The position numbers were made by a program, and so were the translations under genes. Under the pieces are notes generated by a model. That model did not search any database. It was given only the letters and a program-made list of their open reading frames with translations, and had not been told where the DNA came from. A stretch of 64,000 nt of DNA from Vibrio cidicii (GTDB lineage: Bacteria > Pseudomonadota > Gammaproteobacteria > Enterobacterales > Vibrionaceae). The stretch covers positions 2,356,001-2,420,000 of the forward strand of contig NZ_CP046804.1 of the NCBI RefSeq assembly GCF_009763805.1, in the 5' to 3' direction. Below, in pieces: positions 1 through 10,297 of this stretch. Within the stretch, counting starts at the first letter, position 1, and each line of letters starts with the position of its first letter.

Positions 1-799
1 CCATTCCTATGAAGCGCGTGGTAAACGCCTAGGCATTATCGGCTACGGCCACATTGGCACTCAGTTGGGCATTATTGCTGAAAACTTAGGGATGCGTGTT
101 TACTTCTACGATATTGAAAACAAGCTTTCGCTAGGTAACGCGACGCAAGTGCACACTATGAGCGAGCTGCTTAACAAGTGTGATGTGATTTCGCTTCACG
201 TACCTGAAACCCCAGATACCAAAGATATGATGGGAGCGGAAGAGTTCGCGCGCATGAAGCCTGGCTCTATTTTCATCAACGCCGCACGCGGTACTGTGGT
301 GGACATTGAAGCGCTCTGCCACGCCTTGGAATCAGGCCATTTGGCGGGCGCGGCTATCGATGTATTCCCAGTGGAGCCAGCAACCAACGCCGATCCTTTT
401 GAGTCGCCATTGCAAAAATTCGACAACGTCATCCTCACCCCGCACGTCGGCGGTTCGACGCAGGAAGCGCAGGAAAACATCGGCGTTGAAGTGGCAGGCA
501 AACTGGCTAAGTACTCTGACAACGGCTCAACGCTATCTAGTGTGAACTTCCCTGAGGTTTCTCTGCCAGAGCATCGCAGTTGTTCACGTCTGCTGCACAT
601 CCACCAAAACCGTCCGGGTATTCTGACGCAAATCAACACTATTTTTGCCAAAGAAGGGATCAACATCGCGGGTCAGTATCTACAGACCTCGGCTGATATC
701 GGTTATGTGGTGATTGACGTTGAAACAGAACGCTCTGAAGAAGCACTGGTGAAACTAAAAGAGATTGAAGGCACGATCCGTGCGCGCATTCTGCACTAA
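1..799 (+). CDS. serA: D-3-phosphoglycerate dehydrogenase, 5' end outside window
   Basis: First step of serine synthesis: oxidises 3-phosphoglycerate to 3-phosphohydroxypyruvate with NAD, in the cytoplasm. The frame is open from base 2, so the N-terminal third is missing; 265 residues remain. Visible are the Rossmann glycine motif (GYGHIG, about residues 14-19 of this part), the NAD-domain stretch INAARGTVVD, the catalytic-histidine segment PHVGGS, and a C-terminal ACT domain beginning HIHQNRPGIL, the serine-feedback module of the long bacterial SerA form. A terminator follows 25 bases after the stop, so serA ends its transcript here. The identification is firm; only the start cannot be given. 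Confidence 0.96.
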   Translation, partial: HSYEARGKRLGIIGYGHIGTQLGIIAENLGMRVYFYDIENKLSLGNATQVHTMSELLNKCDVISLHVPETPDTKDMMGAEEFARMKPGSIFINAARGTVVDIEALCHALESGHLAGAAIDVFPVEPATNADPFESPLQKFDNVILTPHVGGSTQEAQENIGVEVAGKLAKYSDNGSTLSSVNFPEVSLPEHRSCSRLLHIHQNRPGILTQINTIFAKEGINIAGQYLQTSADIGYVVIDVETERSEEALVKLKEIEGTIRARILH

Positions 800-824
800 T
801 CGTATATTCACGAGAAATCATACA

Positions 825-848
825 AAAGGGCAGATTCTTCTGCCCTTT
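825..848. terminator. Bidirectional hairpin between serA and yggE
   Basis: A perfect 10-bp stem (AAAGGGCAGA / TCTGCCCTTT) with a TTCT loop lies between the convergent genes serA and yggE. The A and T tracts on its flanks let it act as an intrinsic terminator for both. Confidence 0.85.
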
Positions 849-866
849 ACTTTTGCCACTTCGCTT

Positions 867-1562
867 TTATTCCGCGAGCTGATAGATCACATCCACCTGA
901 TCACGAATGATCAAACTGGAGTCCTGATAACTGTTTGACTCCGCTTTTGCATCCATCGCCATAGAGCGCATCAGCACTGGCTGCACATTGGGTTGGTTGT
1001 AGTTAATCTGCCAGATTTCGCCCAAATTTTTACCGAAACCTTTCGCCAGTGAACTGGCTTTTTGCCGCGCATCATTAATCGCTTCTAAGCGCGCTTGTTG
1101 CTGATATTCTGCTTCATTGCTGACTTTAAGCTCGACGCTGTCGATCTGATTGATCCCCGCATTCAGCGCCAGATCTAAATAGTTGTTGAGTGCCGAAAGG
1201 TCGTCGACTTGCACCGTGACGCTGCGTGAAGCGCGATAGCCAATGAGTTCAGGCTTAGCATTGTTTGGATAGTGATACTGCGGAGCAAGATAGAGATTGG
1301 AACTGCGAATACTCTCTTTACCGATGCCAGCTTTGTTGAGACTAGTGAGGAAAGCATCGACCGTACTATCAACCGACTGCTTGGCCGACTCCGCGGTCAT
1401 GCTAGATTCCACCACTTTGACAGAAAACACAGCACTGTCGGGAATCGCAACTACTTCACCATAGCCCGTCGTCGAGAGGTGGGCAAAATTCAGTGTATTA
1501 GCCAAGGCTGGCGAGCTGGAGATTAGCGCACTCACAAGTAGGTAGGGAGAGAACCGTTTCAT
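867..1562 (-). CDS. yggE: SIMPL-domain periplasmic protein (YggE-like, DUF541)
   Basis: 231 residues with a classical signal peptide (about residues 1-21, ending SPALA), so the protein is probably periplasmic. The rest matches the SIMPL/DUF541 fold: an N-terminal GYGEV stretch, a central YRASRSVTVQV strand and the LEAINDARQKASSLAKGFG helix typical of the family. In E. coli YggE is linked to lower oxidative stress; its molecular activity is unknown. It is next to argP/argO, as in enterobacteria. It ends convergent with serA at a shared hairpin. Family assignment is good, function uncertain. Confidence 0.85.
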   Translation of the reverse strand: MKRFSPYLLVSALISSSPALANTLNFAHLSTTGYGEVVAIPDSAVFSVKVVESSMTAESAKQSVDSTVDAFLTSLNKAGIGKESIRSSNLYLAPQYHYPNNAKPELIGYRASRSVTVQVDDLSALNNYLDLALNAGINQIDSVELKVSNEAEYQQQARLEAINDARQKASSLAKGFGKNLGEIWQINYNQPNVQPVLMRSMAMDAKAESNSYQDSSLIIRDQVDVIYQLAE

Positions 1563-1668
1563 TTATCAAACCTTCTATTATCAGACACTTCTGATAATAG
1601 AAGGTTTGGCCAATTAACCAATATCTGGCGATGATTTCTTACACAATTTTGACGCGCTCAGCACGTCC

Positions 1669-2566
1669 CTACTGCGGAAGGTGAGCCTGTGCATAGCTGA
1701 CAATCGCTTGGGATATTTCTTGCAAAATGCCCGTCTCCAATTGCCAGTGATGCCAGTAAATACGGTTGGAAAGCAGAAAACCTGGAGTAATATCCACCAA
1801 TTCGCCCGAGAGCAACTCTCTTTCAATTTGTAATTTTGGGATCAAACAGTAAGCGATGCCCGATACCGCTAAGCGTACAAACGCCTCAGAAACTGCCGAC
1901 GTTATGATTGATCACGCTGTCTCTGGCAATATTGAAATGATCGGCAAGAAACTTACGATGCAAATCATCATACTGATCGTAGGAAACCGCAGGCGCTTTG
2001 CTGAGCGTCTGGTAGTTCACGCCCTGCTGGAAATAGCGGCGAACAAAGTCCGGACTGGCGACACACACATAATCCATTCGGCCTAAATAATCGGCTCGAC
2101 ACCCAGTAATTGGCTGAGATTCCAAACTGATCGCCCCAGCTACTTCGCCACTTTTCAGCTTTTCAATCGAGCGTGACTCACCATAAATGGCCAAATTGAG
2201 TTCCACTTGTCGCTGTGTCATCACCTCTTTCAGCGCGGGCAACAGCCATGTTGCGAGGCTGTCAGCATTGGTGGCCAGAGCCAGCTGCACCGGTCTTGAT
2301 ACGTCGTCGTTCATCAGCTCGGGGATCAATTCATGCTCAAGCAGGCGAATGCGTTGATACAAACCAATCAGTTTCTTGCCAACGGGAGTCGGTTTAGGCG
2401 GCTGCTCGCGAATCAATACTGGCTGGGCAAGGAACTTCTCCAACTGTTTCACTCGCTGGGAGATGGCCGATTGGGAGATAAACAGCTCCTCTGCCGCCCG
2501 TTCAAAACCGCCTTGTGTTACCACGGCATTAAGCGCCTCTATCCATTTGTAATCCAATCCGCGCAT
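1669..2566 (-). CDS. argP: LysR-type regulator ArgP (IciA); frame broken by one extra base
   Basis: LysR-type transcription factor that, in E. coli, activates the arginine exporter gene argO in response to arginine and lysine. The N-terminal winged helix (residues about 3-60, with [20 protein letters not shown]) is intact. The frame stops after NHNVGSF because the coding strand reads GCAGTTTCTGAG where GCAGTTCTGAG is expected (triplet at 1890-1892). Removing one T continues as [19 protein letters not shown] to a TAG at 1669-1671, giving 298 residues, the normal ArgP length. It is divergent from its expected target argO. The break matches the GTTC pattern seen across the window and is more likely technical than real. 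Confidence 0.88.
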
Positions 2567-2608
2567 CCGACTCCCCTACTCTTAATCAGTGATTAGATAT
2601 TCTTATAT

Positions 2609-2622
2609 ATGATTAAAATCAT
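2609..2622. promoter_or_regulatory. Palindrome in the argP-argO divergent promoter region
   Basis: ATGATTAAAATCAT is a perfect 14-bp palindrome in the AT-rich 133-bp gap between the divergent starts of argP and argO. The position suits an operator or a LysR-type contact site. That ArgP binds here is inference only. Confidence 0.4.
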
Positions 2623-2699
2623 TAATTACACTTATTAAAACAAAAGAGCTACCTTGCTCACATTCTCTTATCTGTATCACTTTTTATCTGGGGTTTACC

Positions 2700-3329
2700 G
2701 TGAATTTCTGGCTGTTATTACAGGGATTTGGCTTAGGCGCGACCATGATTATTCCCATTGGCGCACAAAATGCGTTTGTGCTGAATCAAGGCATTAAAAG
2801 ACAACATCATTTGACCACGGCGGCTATTTGCAGCGTACTGGACATGATTTTTATCTCTCTGGGCATTTTTGGTGGCGGCGCGATTTTATCGCAAAATGAG
2901 ATGCTACTGACTTCCGTCACCTTAGGGGGAATTGCTTTTCTTGCCGTGTACGGTTTCATGTCGCTGCGCAGTGCGCTAAAACCGGGCAACGCCACTGAAA
3001 ATAAACAGGAGATCACGGCTCGCGGGCGTCGTACCGTGATTCTTGGCGCTCTAGCGGTCACGGTACTCAATCCACACCTCTATTTGGATACCGTGGTGAT
3101 TCTTGGCTCAATTGGTGGTCAGTTTGAAGGAAATGATCGGATTGCTTTTGCTCTCGGCACCATTTTGGCTTCTTTTGTCTGGTTTTATACCTTATCGATT
3201 GGCGCCGCCAAACTCGGCCCAACGTTGTCAAAACCAAAGGTGAAACGCGGAATTGATATGCTGGTGGCCGCCATGATGTTTACTATCGCCTTTGTGCTAA
3301 CCAAAGGGCTATATCTGCAGTACAGCTAA
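2700..3329 (+). CDS. argO: Arginine exporter ArgO (LysE family)
   Basis: Inner-membrane exporter of arginine of the LysE/RhtB family. 209 residues with about six hydrophobic segments; the family signature is at the N terminus (GFGLGATMIIPIGAQNAFVL) and NPHLYLDT sits mid-protein. Translation starts at GTG (2700), directly after a purine-poor leader; there is no better upstream ATG. It is divergent from argP, the LysR regulator that activates it in E. coli, so the pair forms a self-contained arginine/lysine-sensing export module. An intrinsic terminator follows. Confidence 0.92.
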   Translation: MNFWLLLQGFGLGATMIIPIGAQNAFVLNQGIKRQHHLTTAAICSVLDMIFISLGIFGGGAILSQNEMLLTSVTLGGIAFLAVYGFMSLRSALKPGNATENKQEITARGRRTVILGALAVTVLNPHLYLDTVVILGSIGGQFEGNDRIAFALGTILASFVWFYTLSIGAAKLGPTLSKPKVKRGIDMLVAAMMFTIAFVLTKGLYLQYS

Positions 3330-3366
3330 CCTTACGCGCGCGGCGTATTTTGTTTCCTGATAAATA

Positions 3367-3392
3367 AAAAGCGAGGCTTGTCGCCTCGCTTT
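3367..3392. terminator. Hairpin between argO and mscS
   Basis: Stem GCGAGGC/GCCTCGC with a TTGTC loop, flanked by AAAA and TTT, between convergent argO and mscS. It probably works in both directions. Confidence 0.8.
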
Positions 3393-3418
3393 GCTCTGTT
3401 CTCTATCAAGATAACAAG

Positions 3419-4283
3419 TTAGTTCATTTTGTTCAGGTGAACATCCATTTGCGGGAATGGGATCTCGATACCGTTTGCATCCAGCGCTTCTTTAATCGCC
3501 TGCATGTTGTCAAAGTAGACTGGCCAGTAATCGGAAGTTTTCACCCAAGGACGCACAACAAAGTTAACAGAAGAGTCTGCCAGCGTGTGTACCCCAATAG
3601 TGATATCTGGATCTTTCAAAATACGCGGATCTTTTTCCAAGGTTTCGCGCAGCACCTGTTTGGTTTTCTTCAGATCCGATTTGTAAGAAACACCAATTAC
3701 CATATCCACACGGCGTGTTTCGTGACGAGAGTAGTTGGTAATTGGTCCGCCAATTACCGATGAGTTTCGGTACCACCACCATTTTGTTGTCTGGCGTTTT
3801 GAGTACTGTCTGAAAAATCTGGATCGCTTCAACGCTACCTGCAACGCCACCTACTTCGACATAATCGCCCGACTTGAAAGGACGGAAAGCGACAATCAGC
3901 ACACCTGCGGCAAAATTGGACAAAGAACCTTGCAAAGCCAAACCAATCGCTAAACCGGCGGCACCAATCACAGCCACCACGGAAGCCGTTTGCACGCCAA
4001 GACGGCCAAGAGCAGCAATCAGCACAATCACAAACAAGAGATAACGTACTAAGCCGTGAATAAACTGCACGACTGCCTTATCCATCTGTTTGCTTTCAAG
4101 CACTTTCGCGACGCTGTTTGCCACCGCTTTCACTATCATGTTACCAATGAACAGAATAATGATGGCGGAGATAATATTCACGCCATATTGAATAAATAGG
4201 TCTGAGTTGTTCGTCAGCCAAGTTTCAGCCTGTGCCAGACCGTCTACTAGTGGAGTTTCAATCCCCACAGATTCACCTGCCAT
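3419..4283 (-). CDS. mscS: Small-conductance mechanosensitive channel MscS; frame broken by one extra base
   Basis: Tension-gated inner-membrane channel that releases solutes on osmotic downshock. The start is the ATG at 4281-4283 (MAGESVGIE). Three hydrophobic helices are followed by the pore-lining glycine/alanine helix (VVAVIGAAGLAIGLALQG) and the cytoplasmic beta domain. The frame breaks after KMVVVP: the sequence gives GAAACTC where GAACTC is needed (triplet 3765-3767), after which NSSVIGGPITNYS and the rest follow in frame to the stop at 3419. Corrected length is 287 residues, normal for MscS. The extra base falls in a GAAC/GTTC tetramer, as in the other broken genes here. Confidence 0.9.
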
Positions 4284-4450
4284 AATTTGTTTCCTCAATC
4301 TGTTACGAGCCTGTATGTATACGTGGCTAATTAGCGTGCTATTGATATGAGATACCCCGCGATGCAGCACTCATATCAATCTGTACAAGGTTAAGCAATT
4401 CTCGACATATGTGCCAGAAATTTCACCATAAGTGATTAACAAGCATAAAA

Positions 4451-4476
4451 AAAGCCCGCTCAAATGAGCGGGCTTT
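4451..4476 (-). terminator. Intrinsic terminator after fbaA
   Basis: Stem AAAGCCCGCTCA/TGAGCGGGCTTT with an AA loop, read on the minus strand just past the fbaA stop and followed by a T run. It closes the epd-pgk-fbaA transcript. Confidence 0.88.
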
Positions 4477-4496
4477 CTTAATTATGAGAAGACGAC

Positions 4497-5574
4497 TTAC
4501 AGTACGTCTACTGCGTTCAGGTCAGCAAAGGCTTTCTCAAGACGAGCAACCATAGAAGCTTGACCAGCACGTAGCCATACGCGTGGGTCGTAGTACTTCT
4601 TATTCGGAGCATCTTCACCCGTTGGGTTGCCGATTTGACCTTGTAGGTAATCGTGGTTTTCCGCTTCGTACTGACGGATACCGTCCCAAGTTGCCCACTG
4701 AGTATCGGTATCGATGTTCATTTTGATCACACCGTAAGAGATAGACTCTTTGATTTCTGCTTCAGTAGAACCAGAACCACCGTGGAATACGAAGTTCAGA
4801 GAGTTCGCTGGAAGACCGAATTTCTCAGAAACGTACGCTTGAGAATCACGTAGGATAGTTGGAGTCAGAACAACGTTACCTGGCTTGTAAACGCCGTGTA
4901 CGTTACCGAAAGAAGCCGCGATAGTGAAACGGTGGCTCACTGCGTTCAGTTTCTCGTATGCGTAAGCAACGTCTTCAGGAGAAGTGTACAGCTCAGAAGA
5001 ATCCATATCTGAGTTATCAACGCCATCTTCTTCACCACCAGTACAACCCAGTTCGATCTCGATTGTCATGTTCATTTTCGCCATGCGCTCTAGGTATTTA
5101 GCACAGGTTTCAACGTTCTCTTCTAGAGACTCTTCAGAAAGGTCTAGCATGTGAGAAGAGAATAGCGGCTTACCAGTTTGAGCGAAGAACTCTTCACCAG
5201 CGTCTAGCAGACCGTCGATCCATGGTAGAAGTTTCTTAGCCGCGTGGTCAGTGTGCAGAATCACTGGCACACCGTATGCTTCAGCGACAGCGTGAACGTA
5301 TTTCGCGCCCGCTACTGCACCAAGAATTTGTGCACCTTGACCTTCCAGTTTAACGCCTTTACCTGCGAAGAAAGCCGCGCCACCGTTAGAGAAACTGAAC
5401 GATAACTGGTGCTTTCACTTTCGCAGCCGCTTCTAGTACACCGTTAACAGAATCTGTGTTCACACAGTTCACTGCTGGAAGAGCGAAGTTGTTCTCTTTA
5501 GCTACTTGAAATACTTTTTGTACGTCATCACCAGAGATAACACCAGGTTTTACGAAATCGAAGATCTTAGACAT
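4497..5574 (-). CDS. fbaA: Class II fructose-bisphosphate aldolase; frame broken by one extra base
   Basis: Zinc-dependent aldolase splitting fructose-1,6-bisphosphate into glyceraldehyde-3-phosphate and DHAP; central to glycolysis and normally essential. It starts MSKIFDFVKPGVISGDDVQK. The zinc-site segments VILHTDHAAKK and, later, VFHGGSGSTE are present. The N-terminal frame ends at IVQFL because CAGTTTCTCTAAC replaces CAGTTCTCTAAC (triplet 5392-5394). Without the extra T it reads QFSNGGAAFFAGKG and runs to TAA at 4497, 358 residues, the family length. An essential glycolytic gene broken this way argues that the extra base is not in the living genome. It is the last gene of epd-pgk-fbaA. 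Confidence 0.93.
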
Positions 5575-5696
5575 GGATGGAATCCTATTTATCTGTCGTT
5601 TTAAAAACAAAACTTGTTAAGTTTAAATTCTTGCAAACGTTTGCTCACAACGGGCGTCATTCTAGCAGAAGAAACCTGCGTATGCAGCAAACAAGA

Positions 5697-5718
5697 AAGC
5701 GGGAGATTTCTCCCGCCC
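5697..5718 (-). terminator. Hairpin between pgk and fbaA
   Basis: Stem CGGGAGA/TCTCCCG in the pgk-fbaA gap, read on the minus strand and followed by CTTTCTTGTTT. The T tract is interrupted, so it may be a partial terminator or an RNA processing/stability element that sets the pgk to fbaA ratio. Confidence 0.55.
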
Positions 5719-5730
5719 TCGACATATTGA

Positions 5731-6894
5731 TTAAGCTTTAGCGCGTGCTTCTAGCATTTCAACCGCTGGAAGTACTTTACCTTCTACGAATTCAAGGAAC
5801 GCACCGCCGCCAGTAGAGATGTATGATACGTCGGCTTTGATACCGAACTTGTCGATCGCCGCTAGCGTGTCACCACCACCAGCAACAGAGAATGCTGGAG
5901 ACTTAGCGATCGCTTCAGAAATGCCTTTGGTACCCGCTTCGAAGTTTTTGAATTCGAATACGCCTACTGGGCCGTTCCAAAGAATGGTTTTCGCGTTTGC
6001 GATGATTTCCGCTAGTGCTGCCGTTGAATCTGGACCTAGGTCGAAGATCATGTCGTCGTCTTGAACTTCAGAAACGTGTTTGATTTCTGCTTCTGCGTTC
6101 TCATCGAATGCTTTAGCACACGCTACGTCAGTAGCAACAGGAATTGCACACTCTTTCATCAGTTTTTGTGCAGTTTCAACTAGGTCTGCTTCGTACAGAG
6201 ATTTACCTACATTGTGGCCTTCTGCTGCGATGAAAGTGTTGGCGATACCACCACCAACAACCAGTTGGTCAGCGATTTTTGATAGCGATTCAAGCACTGT
6301 CAGTTTGGTAGATACTTTAGAGCCACCAACGATAGCAACTAGAGGACGCTCTGGGTTGCTCATCGCTTTACCTAGCGCTTCAAGCTCAGCAGCTAGTAGA
6401 GGGCCCGCACACGCTACGTCAGCAAACATGCCAACGCCGTGTGTTGATGCTTGCGCACGGTGAGCGGTACCGAATGCATCCATTACAAATACGTCACACA
6501 GTGCCGCGTATTTCTTAGAAAGTTCTTCGTCGTTTTTCTTCTCGCCTTTATTAAAGCGAACGTTTTCAAGAACAACCAACTCACCAGCGTTTAGCTCAAG
6601 GCCGTCTAGGTAGTCTTTCGCCAGTTTCACTTCGCAATCTAGCGCGTCGTTTAGGTAGTTCACAACAGGTTGTAGAGAGAATTCTTCTGCGTATTCCCCT
6701 TCCGTTGGACGGCCAAGGTGAGACGTAACCATCACTTTCGCGCCCGCTTCTAGGCACAGTTTGATCGTTGGCAGAGATGCGATGATACGTGCATCTGAAG
6801 TAACTTTGCCGTCTTTTACTGGCACGTTTAGGTCAGCACGGATAAATACACGTTTACCTGCGAGATCCAGGTCAGTCATCTTGATTACAGACAT
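5731..6894 (-). CDS. pgk: Phosphoglycerate kinase
   Basis: Glycolytic kinase that moves the acyl phosphate of 1,3-bisphosphoglycerate to ADP. 387 residues from the ATG at 6892-6894 ([16 protein letters not shown]); an upstream in-frame ATG five codons earlier lacks family support. The signature [16 protein letters not shown] is near residues 14-30, the substrate-binding [11 protein letters not shown] follows, and the nucleotide-binding WNGPVGVFE and GGGDTLAAI motifs lie in the C-terminal lobe. It sits between epd and fbaA, the usual gammaproteobacterial order, with a hairpin before fbaA. Confidence 0.97.
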   Translation of the reverse strand: MSVIKMTDLDLAGKRVFIRADLNVPVKDGKVTSDARIIASLPTIKLCLEAGAKVMVTSHLGRPTEGEYAEEFSLQPVVNYLNDALDCEVKLAKDYLDGLELNAGELVVLENVRFNKGEKKNDEELSKKYAALCDVFVMDAFGTAHRAQASTHGVGMFADVACAGPLLAAELEALGKAMSNPERPLVAIVGGSKVSTKLTVLESLSKIADQLVVGGGIANTFIAAEGHNVGKSLYEADLVETAQKLMKECAIPVATDVACAKAFDENAEAEIKHVSEVQDDDMIFDLGPDSTAALAEIIANAKTILWNGPVGVFEFKNFEAGTKGISEAIAKSPAFSVAGGGDTLAAIDKFGIKADVSYISTGGGAFLEFVEGKVLPAVEMLEARAKA

Positions 6895-7041
6895 GTTGTG
6901 TCCTCTCAAATATTAAAAATAAAGTTTTTGAAAACTCGGCAACCCTGCCAAGCCTGTTAATTCTTTAAACTGGACTTGATATGGAGTTACTGACAATTTA
7001 TTTCAAGCCTAGAAATAAATTTTCTCCGCGGCGACTACAGA

Positions 7042-8067
7042 CTACTTAGCCGCCTGCATTGCGAGCGCAGTATCCAGCATGCGATTCGCAAAGCCCCATT
7101 CGTTATCGCACCACACCAGCATTTTCACCAAATGCCCGTTACTGACTCGTGTCTGCGTTCCATCCACAATCGCACTATGCGGATCGTGGTTGAAATCGAT
7201 GGAAACCAATGGCGCTTCAGTATAGTCAACAATGCCATGTAATGTACACTGAGACGCCTTCACTATGGTTTGATTTACGTCATTAACTTTCACATTTGTA
7301 TTAATTGTGACGCTCAAATCCATCGCAGTGACGTTGACTGTCGGCACTCGCACCGAAATAGCTTCAAATTTGTTGGAAAATTTCGGGAATATTCTTTCAA
7401 TTCCTTTATGCAACTTGGTGTCAACTGGAATGATGGACTGACTGGCCGCGCGAGTACGGCGCAGATCGGTGTGGTAAGCGTCAATCACCTGTTGATCGTT
7501 CATTGAGGAGTGAATGGTGGTGATGGTTCCAGATTCAATGCCAAAAGCATCATCGAGGGCCTTAATAATGGGCACGATGCAGTTGGTAGTGCAAGAGCCG
7601 TTAGACACGACTTTATGCTGCGCGGTCAGCGTTTGATGATTGACGCCATAGATGATGGTGTTGTCCACATCGTTCGCTCCGGGATGAGAAAATAGTACTT
7701 TCTTCGCGCCCGCCTTGATGTGCTCTTGCCCATCGGCTTGAGAGCCGTACACGCCAGTACAATCAAGCACTAAATCGACGTCTAAATCGCGCCAAGGGAG
7801 TAAATCGATCTCGGCTAGATGAAGAATACGCACCGTATCCATGTCACCGTTGCTGTGATGAATGTAAATGTGTTCTTGGTCATTGCTGATTTTCTTACCA
7901 AAACGACCATGCGAGGTGTCGTATTGTAGCAAATGGGCCATGGCATCCGGCTGGGCCAGTTCGTTCACCGCCACCACCTTGATCTGCTGATGCTTACCGC
8001 TCTCATATACGGCTCTTAAAACATTACGACCGATACGTCCAAATCCATTGATCGCAACTTTTAGCAT
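7042..8067 (-). CDS. epd: Erythrose-4-phosphate dehydrogenase
   Basis: GAPDH-family enzyme oxidising erythrose-4-phosphate to 4-phosphoerythronate, the entry to the DXP-dependent pyridoxal phosphate pathway. 341 residues: Rossmann start [17 protein letters not shown], catalytic cysteine in [12 protein letters not shown], and the C-terminal [14 protein letters not shown]. Position directly upstream of pgk, and features such as [19 protein letters not shown], favour Epd over glycolytic GapA. It is the first gene of the epd-pgk-fbaA cluster and is transcribed away from the irgA terminator. Confidence 0.93.
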   Translation of the reverse strand: MLKVAINGFGRIGRNVLRAVYESGKHQQIKVVAVNELAQPDAMAHLLQYDTSHGRFGKKISNDQEHIYIHHSNGDMDTVRILHLAEIDLLPWRDLDVDLVLDCTGVYGSQADGQEHIKAGAKKVLFSHPGANDVDNTIIYGVNHQTLTAQHKVVSNGSCTTNCIVPIIKALDDAFGIESGTITTIHSSMNDQQVIDAYHTDLRRTRAASQSIIPVDTKLHKGIERIFPKFSNKFEAISVRVPTVNVTAMDLSVTINTNVKVNDVNQTIVKASQCTLHGIVDYTEAPLVSIDFNHDPHSAIVDGTQTRVSNGHLVKMLVWCDNEWGFANRMLDTALAMQAAK

Positions 8068-8153
8068 TTATCCTTCGCCCTAACTACAATTTTGTGTCAC
8101 AGATACTACCTGATCAGGCCGAAAAACGCACCTGTTGAATCATAGTAAAGCAG

Positions 8154-8184
8154 GTTCAAAAAGGCCGAGACAGTACTCGGCCAT
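8154..8184 (-). terminator. Intrinsic terminator after irgA
   Basis: Stem GGCCGAG/CTCGGCC read on the minus strand after the irgA stop and followed by TTTTTGAACC. It separates the iron-regulated transcript from epd. Confidence 0.82.
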
Positions 8185-8197
8185 GTTACAAGGGTAA

Positions 8198-10156
8198 TTA
8201 AAAGGCGACGTCTAAACCTAACCAGTAACGACGACCATCTTCGATATATCCGTATTCTTCGTAACTGATTTTCTCGTCCAGCAAGTTATAGATCGCACCT
8301 TTGATACGAGTGTTATCGGTTAACTGATATGTCACACCTGCGTCAACAAAAGTATAAGCGGGCTCTACGATACTGTTTCTTGATGGCCCCGTAACCGGAT
8401 CCATCTCTTTCCCTCGGTAGGTGACTTTCGCCCAACTCTCTAGATCTGCTGTTGTCTGCCAAGTCACATCAACGTTAACCAGGTGCTTTGGTAGTTGCTG
8501 TAGCGGCATACCTTTGTACTCACCTGTTTTTTGCTCTGAGTCGGTAAATGTGTAGCTCGAGCTGAGGTAAATGGTTTCCGTTAGCGACGATGCAAAGGTT
8601 GCTTCAATACCTTGTGTGACCGCTTCATCCACGTTAACACGGTACGTTGGATCGGCGCCCCATTGGTTTGGCCCATCTGTACAAATGGTATCCGGACAAG
8701 CAACACGCGTGATCTTGTCTTTGAATTCATTATGGAACGCAGTCAAAGAAACATCTAAGCCAGCGTCACCTTGATACAAGACGCTGATTTCTTTGTTTAA
8801 CGACGTTTCAGGATCAAGGTCTGGGTTGCCGTAAATGTTACCGCCACCGCTAACTTGTGCCCAACCAGGAGTAATTTCACGTAATTGTGGCGAGCGGAAA
8901 CCTGTTGCCACACCGCCTTTCACCGTCCAAGAAGAATCTACACGCCATACACCATAAGCACGCGGGCTGAAGTGCGCACCATAGTTTTCATCATGATCTA
9001 AACGACCACCCAGCGTAATGCTAAACGGTTCGGCGATTCTCCACTCATCTTCTATGAAAACGGCCCACTGCGTATTTGATGCTTTGCTCTTCAATGACGC
9101 TTGGTTAGAAGTAAAGTCCTCAAGTTCCGCGTGAGTTCCATCCACACCTGTCGTCAGCGTATGGTTTCCAATGCCTGTCACTAAGCTCGATTTGAAGGTG
9201 GTGTTAGTGATCGTCATCTCACGAGATTTGTTCTCGCTTTCTTCACGTTGTAAGTAGGTATCTGATATGCCAACCGAGTCCCAGTTGCCACTGTGGCTTA
9301 ACGTTACATAACTACGACGATATTCGTTGAGTGAATCTTCACAACCTCTTCGGCATCCCGTCGTTGGCACTGAAAGGCCAACGTTCCCGCGACGATTTTG
9401 GGCCGAAGTCCCTCCCTCTATTTGCACAGAATGGCGATCATTGATCTGGTAGGTCAGTTTTGAAGAGAGACTCTGCATATCTTTATCTTCATAACCGTAT
9501 TCAATATCATCTTCTTCTCTTGCGGTGTACTGACCGTATACTTGGAGAGATAGATTTTCGGCTAGCGGCCCATTGACGAAGAAATTCGCACTCTGCTCTC
9601 CGCCCGAACGACTGTTCTCTTGCAGAACAGTACCTAGCTGAACATTACCAGTCCACTCCATCGCATCTTTTCGCGTGATCACGTTGATCACACCGCCAAT
9701 CGCATCAGAGCCATAAAGCGTCGACATTGGGCCACGAATGACCTCAATTCGCTCAATCGCTTGAAGAGGAGGCAACCAACCTTGTTCGATACCAGGGCCA
9801 TCACTATTTGGACGAGTTTCACGCGTGCTTTGACGCTTACCATCGACCAGTATCAAAGTGTATTTAGAGCCCATACCACGGATACTGATGTCGGTAGTAT
9901 CACCACCGCCTGTCACGACGACACCCGGCACACTTTTTAATGCGTCAGTAACATCACGGTAATAACGAGAGTCTAACTCCTCACGCGATATCACACTAAT
10001 GCTTGCAGGGGCGTCAGCTTGAGATTGTTCATAACTTGATGCTGTTACAACCACAGTTTCCATTTTGGAAACCGCATCATTGGCAAAAACATGCGGGACA
10101 CTAACGAAGGCTAAAAAACCAGTCGCAGTAATAACTGGCAGTCTAAAAGTAGACAT
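8198..10156 (-). CDS. irgA: TonB-dependent catecholate siderophore receptor IrgA
   Basis: Outer-membrane receptor. In V. cholerae IrgA is an iron-regulated receptor for enterobactin-type catecholates. 652 residues: signal peptide (about 1-25, VPHVFA), TonB box METVVVTAS, plug domain (about 40-155) with VLVDGKRQS-like and RGPMSTLYGSDAIGGVINVIT segments, then a 22-strand barrel ending in the aromatic LGLDVAF. Length and the divergent irgB neighbour match the V. cholerae locus. A Fur box lies 17 bp upstream, so expression should rise in iron starvation and need IrgB. A two-cysteine loop (CRRGCED) and a second pair (CPDTIC) are probably surface disulfides. Confidence 0.92.
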   Translation of the reverse strand: MSTFRLPVITATGFLAFVSVPHVFANDAVSKMETVVVTASSYEQSQADAPASISVISREELDSRYYRDVTDALKSVPGVVVTGGGDTTDISIRGMGSKYTLILVDGKRQSTRETRPNSDGPGIEQGWLPPLQAIERIEVIRGPMSTLYGSDAIGGVINVITRKDAMEWTGNVQLGTVLQENSRSGGEQSANFFVNGPLAENLSLQVYGQYTAREEDDIEYGYEDKDMQSLSSKLTYQINDRHSVQIEGGTSAQNRRGNVGLSVPTTGCRRGCEDSLNEYRRSYVTLSHSGNWDSVGISDTYLQREESENKSREMTITNTTFKSSLVTGIGNHTLTTGVDGTHAELEDFTSNQASLKSKASNTQWAVFIEDEWRIAEPFSITLGGRLDHDENYGAHFSPRAYGVWRVDSSWTVKGGVATGFRSPQLREITPGWAQVSGGGNIYGNPDLDPETSLNKEISVLYQGDAGLDVSLTAFHNEFKDKITRVACPDTICTDGPNQWGADPTYRVNVDEAVTQGIEATFASSLTETIYLSSSYTFTDSEQKTGEYKGMPLQQLPKHLVNVDVTWQTTADLESWAKVTYRGKEMDPVTGPSRNSIVEPAYTFVDAGVTYQLTDNTRIKGAIYNLLDEKISYEEYGYIEDGRRYWLGLDVAF

Positions 10157-10172
10157 CTACATCTCCATAATT

Positions 10173-10191
10173 GATAATGATTATCATTTTG
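10173..10191. promoter_or_regulatory. Fur box in the irgA-irgB intergenic region
   Basis: GATAATGATTATCATTTTG matches 16 or more of the 19 positions of the classical Fur consensus GATAATGATTATCATTATC. It lies in the 141-bp gap between the divergent irgA and irgB starts, where Fur with Fe(II) would shut off both promoters, as in V. cholerae. Confidence 0.92.
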
Positions 10192-10297
10192 TGGAATTGA
10201 ATTATTCACAAATAGAACGAGATGCATAGTGATACTTATGGAACGGCCTTTCCCATTTGTGGAATCCGTACATAACGCAGTAAGGAGCAGGTGAAAT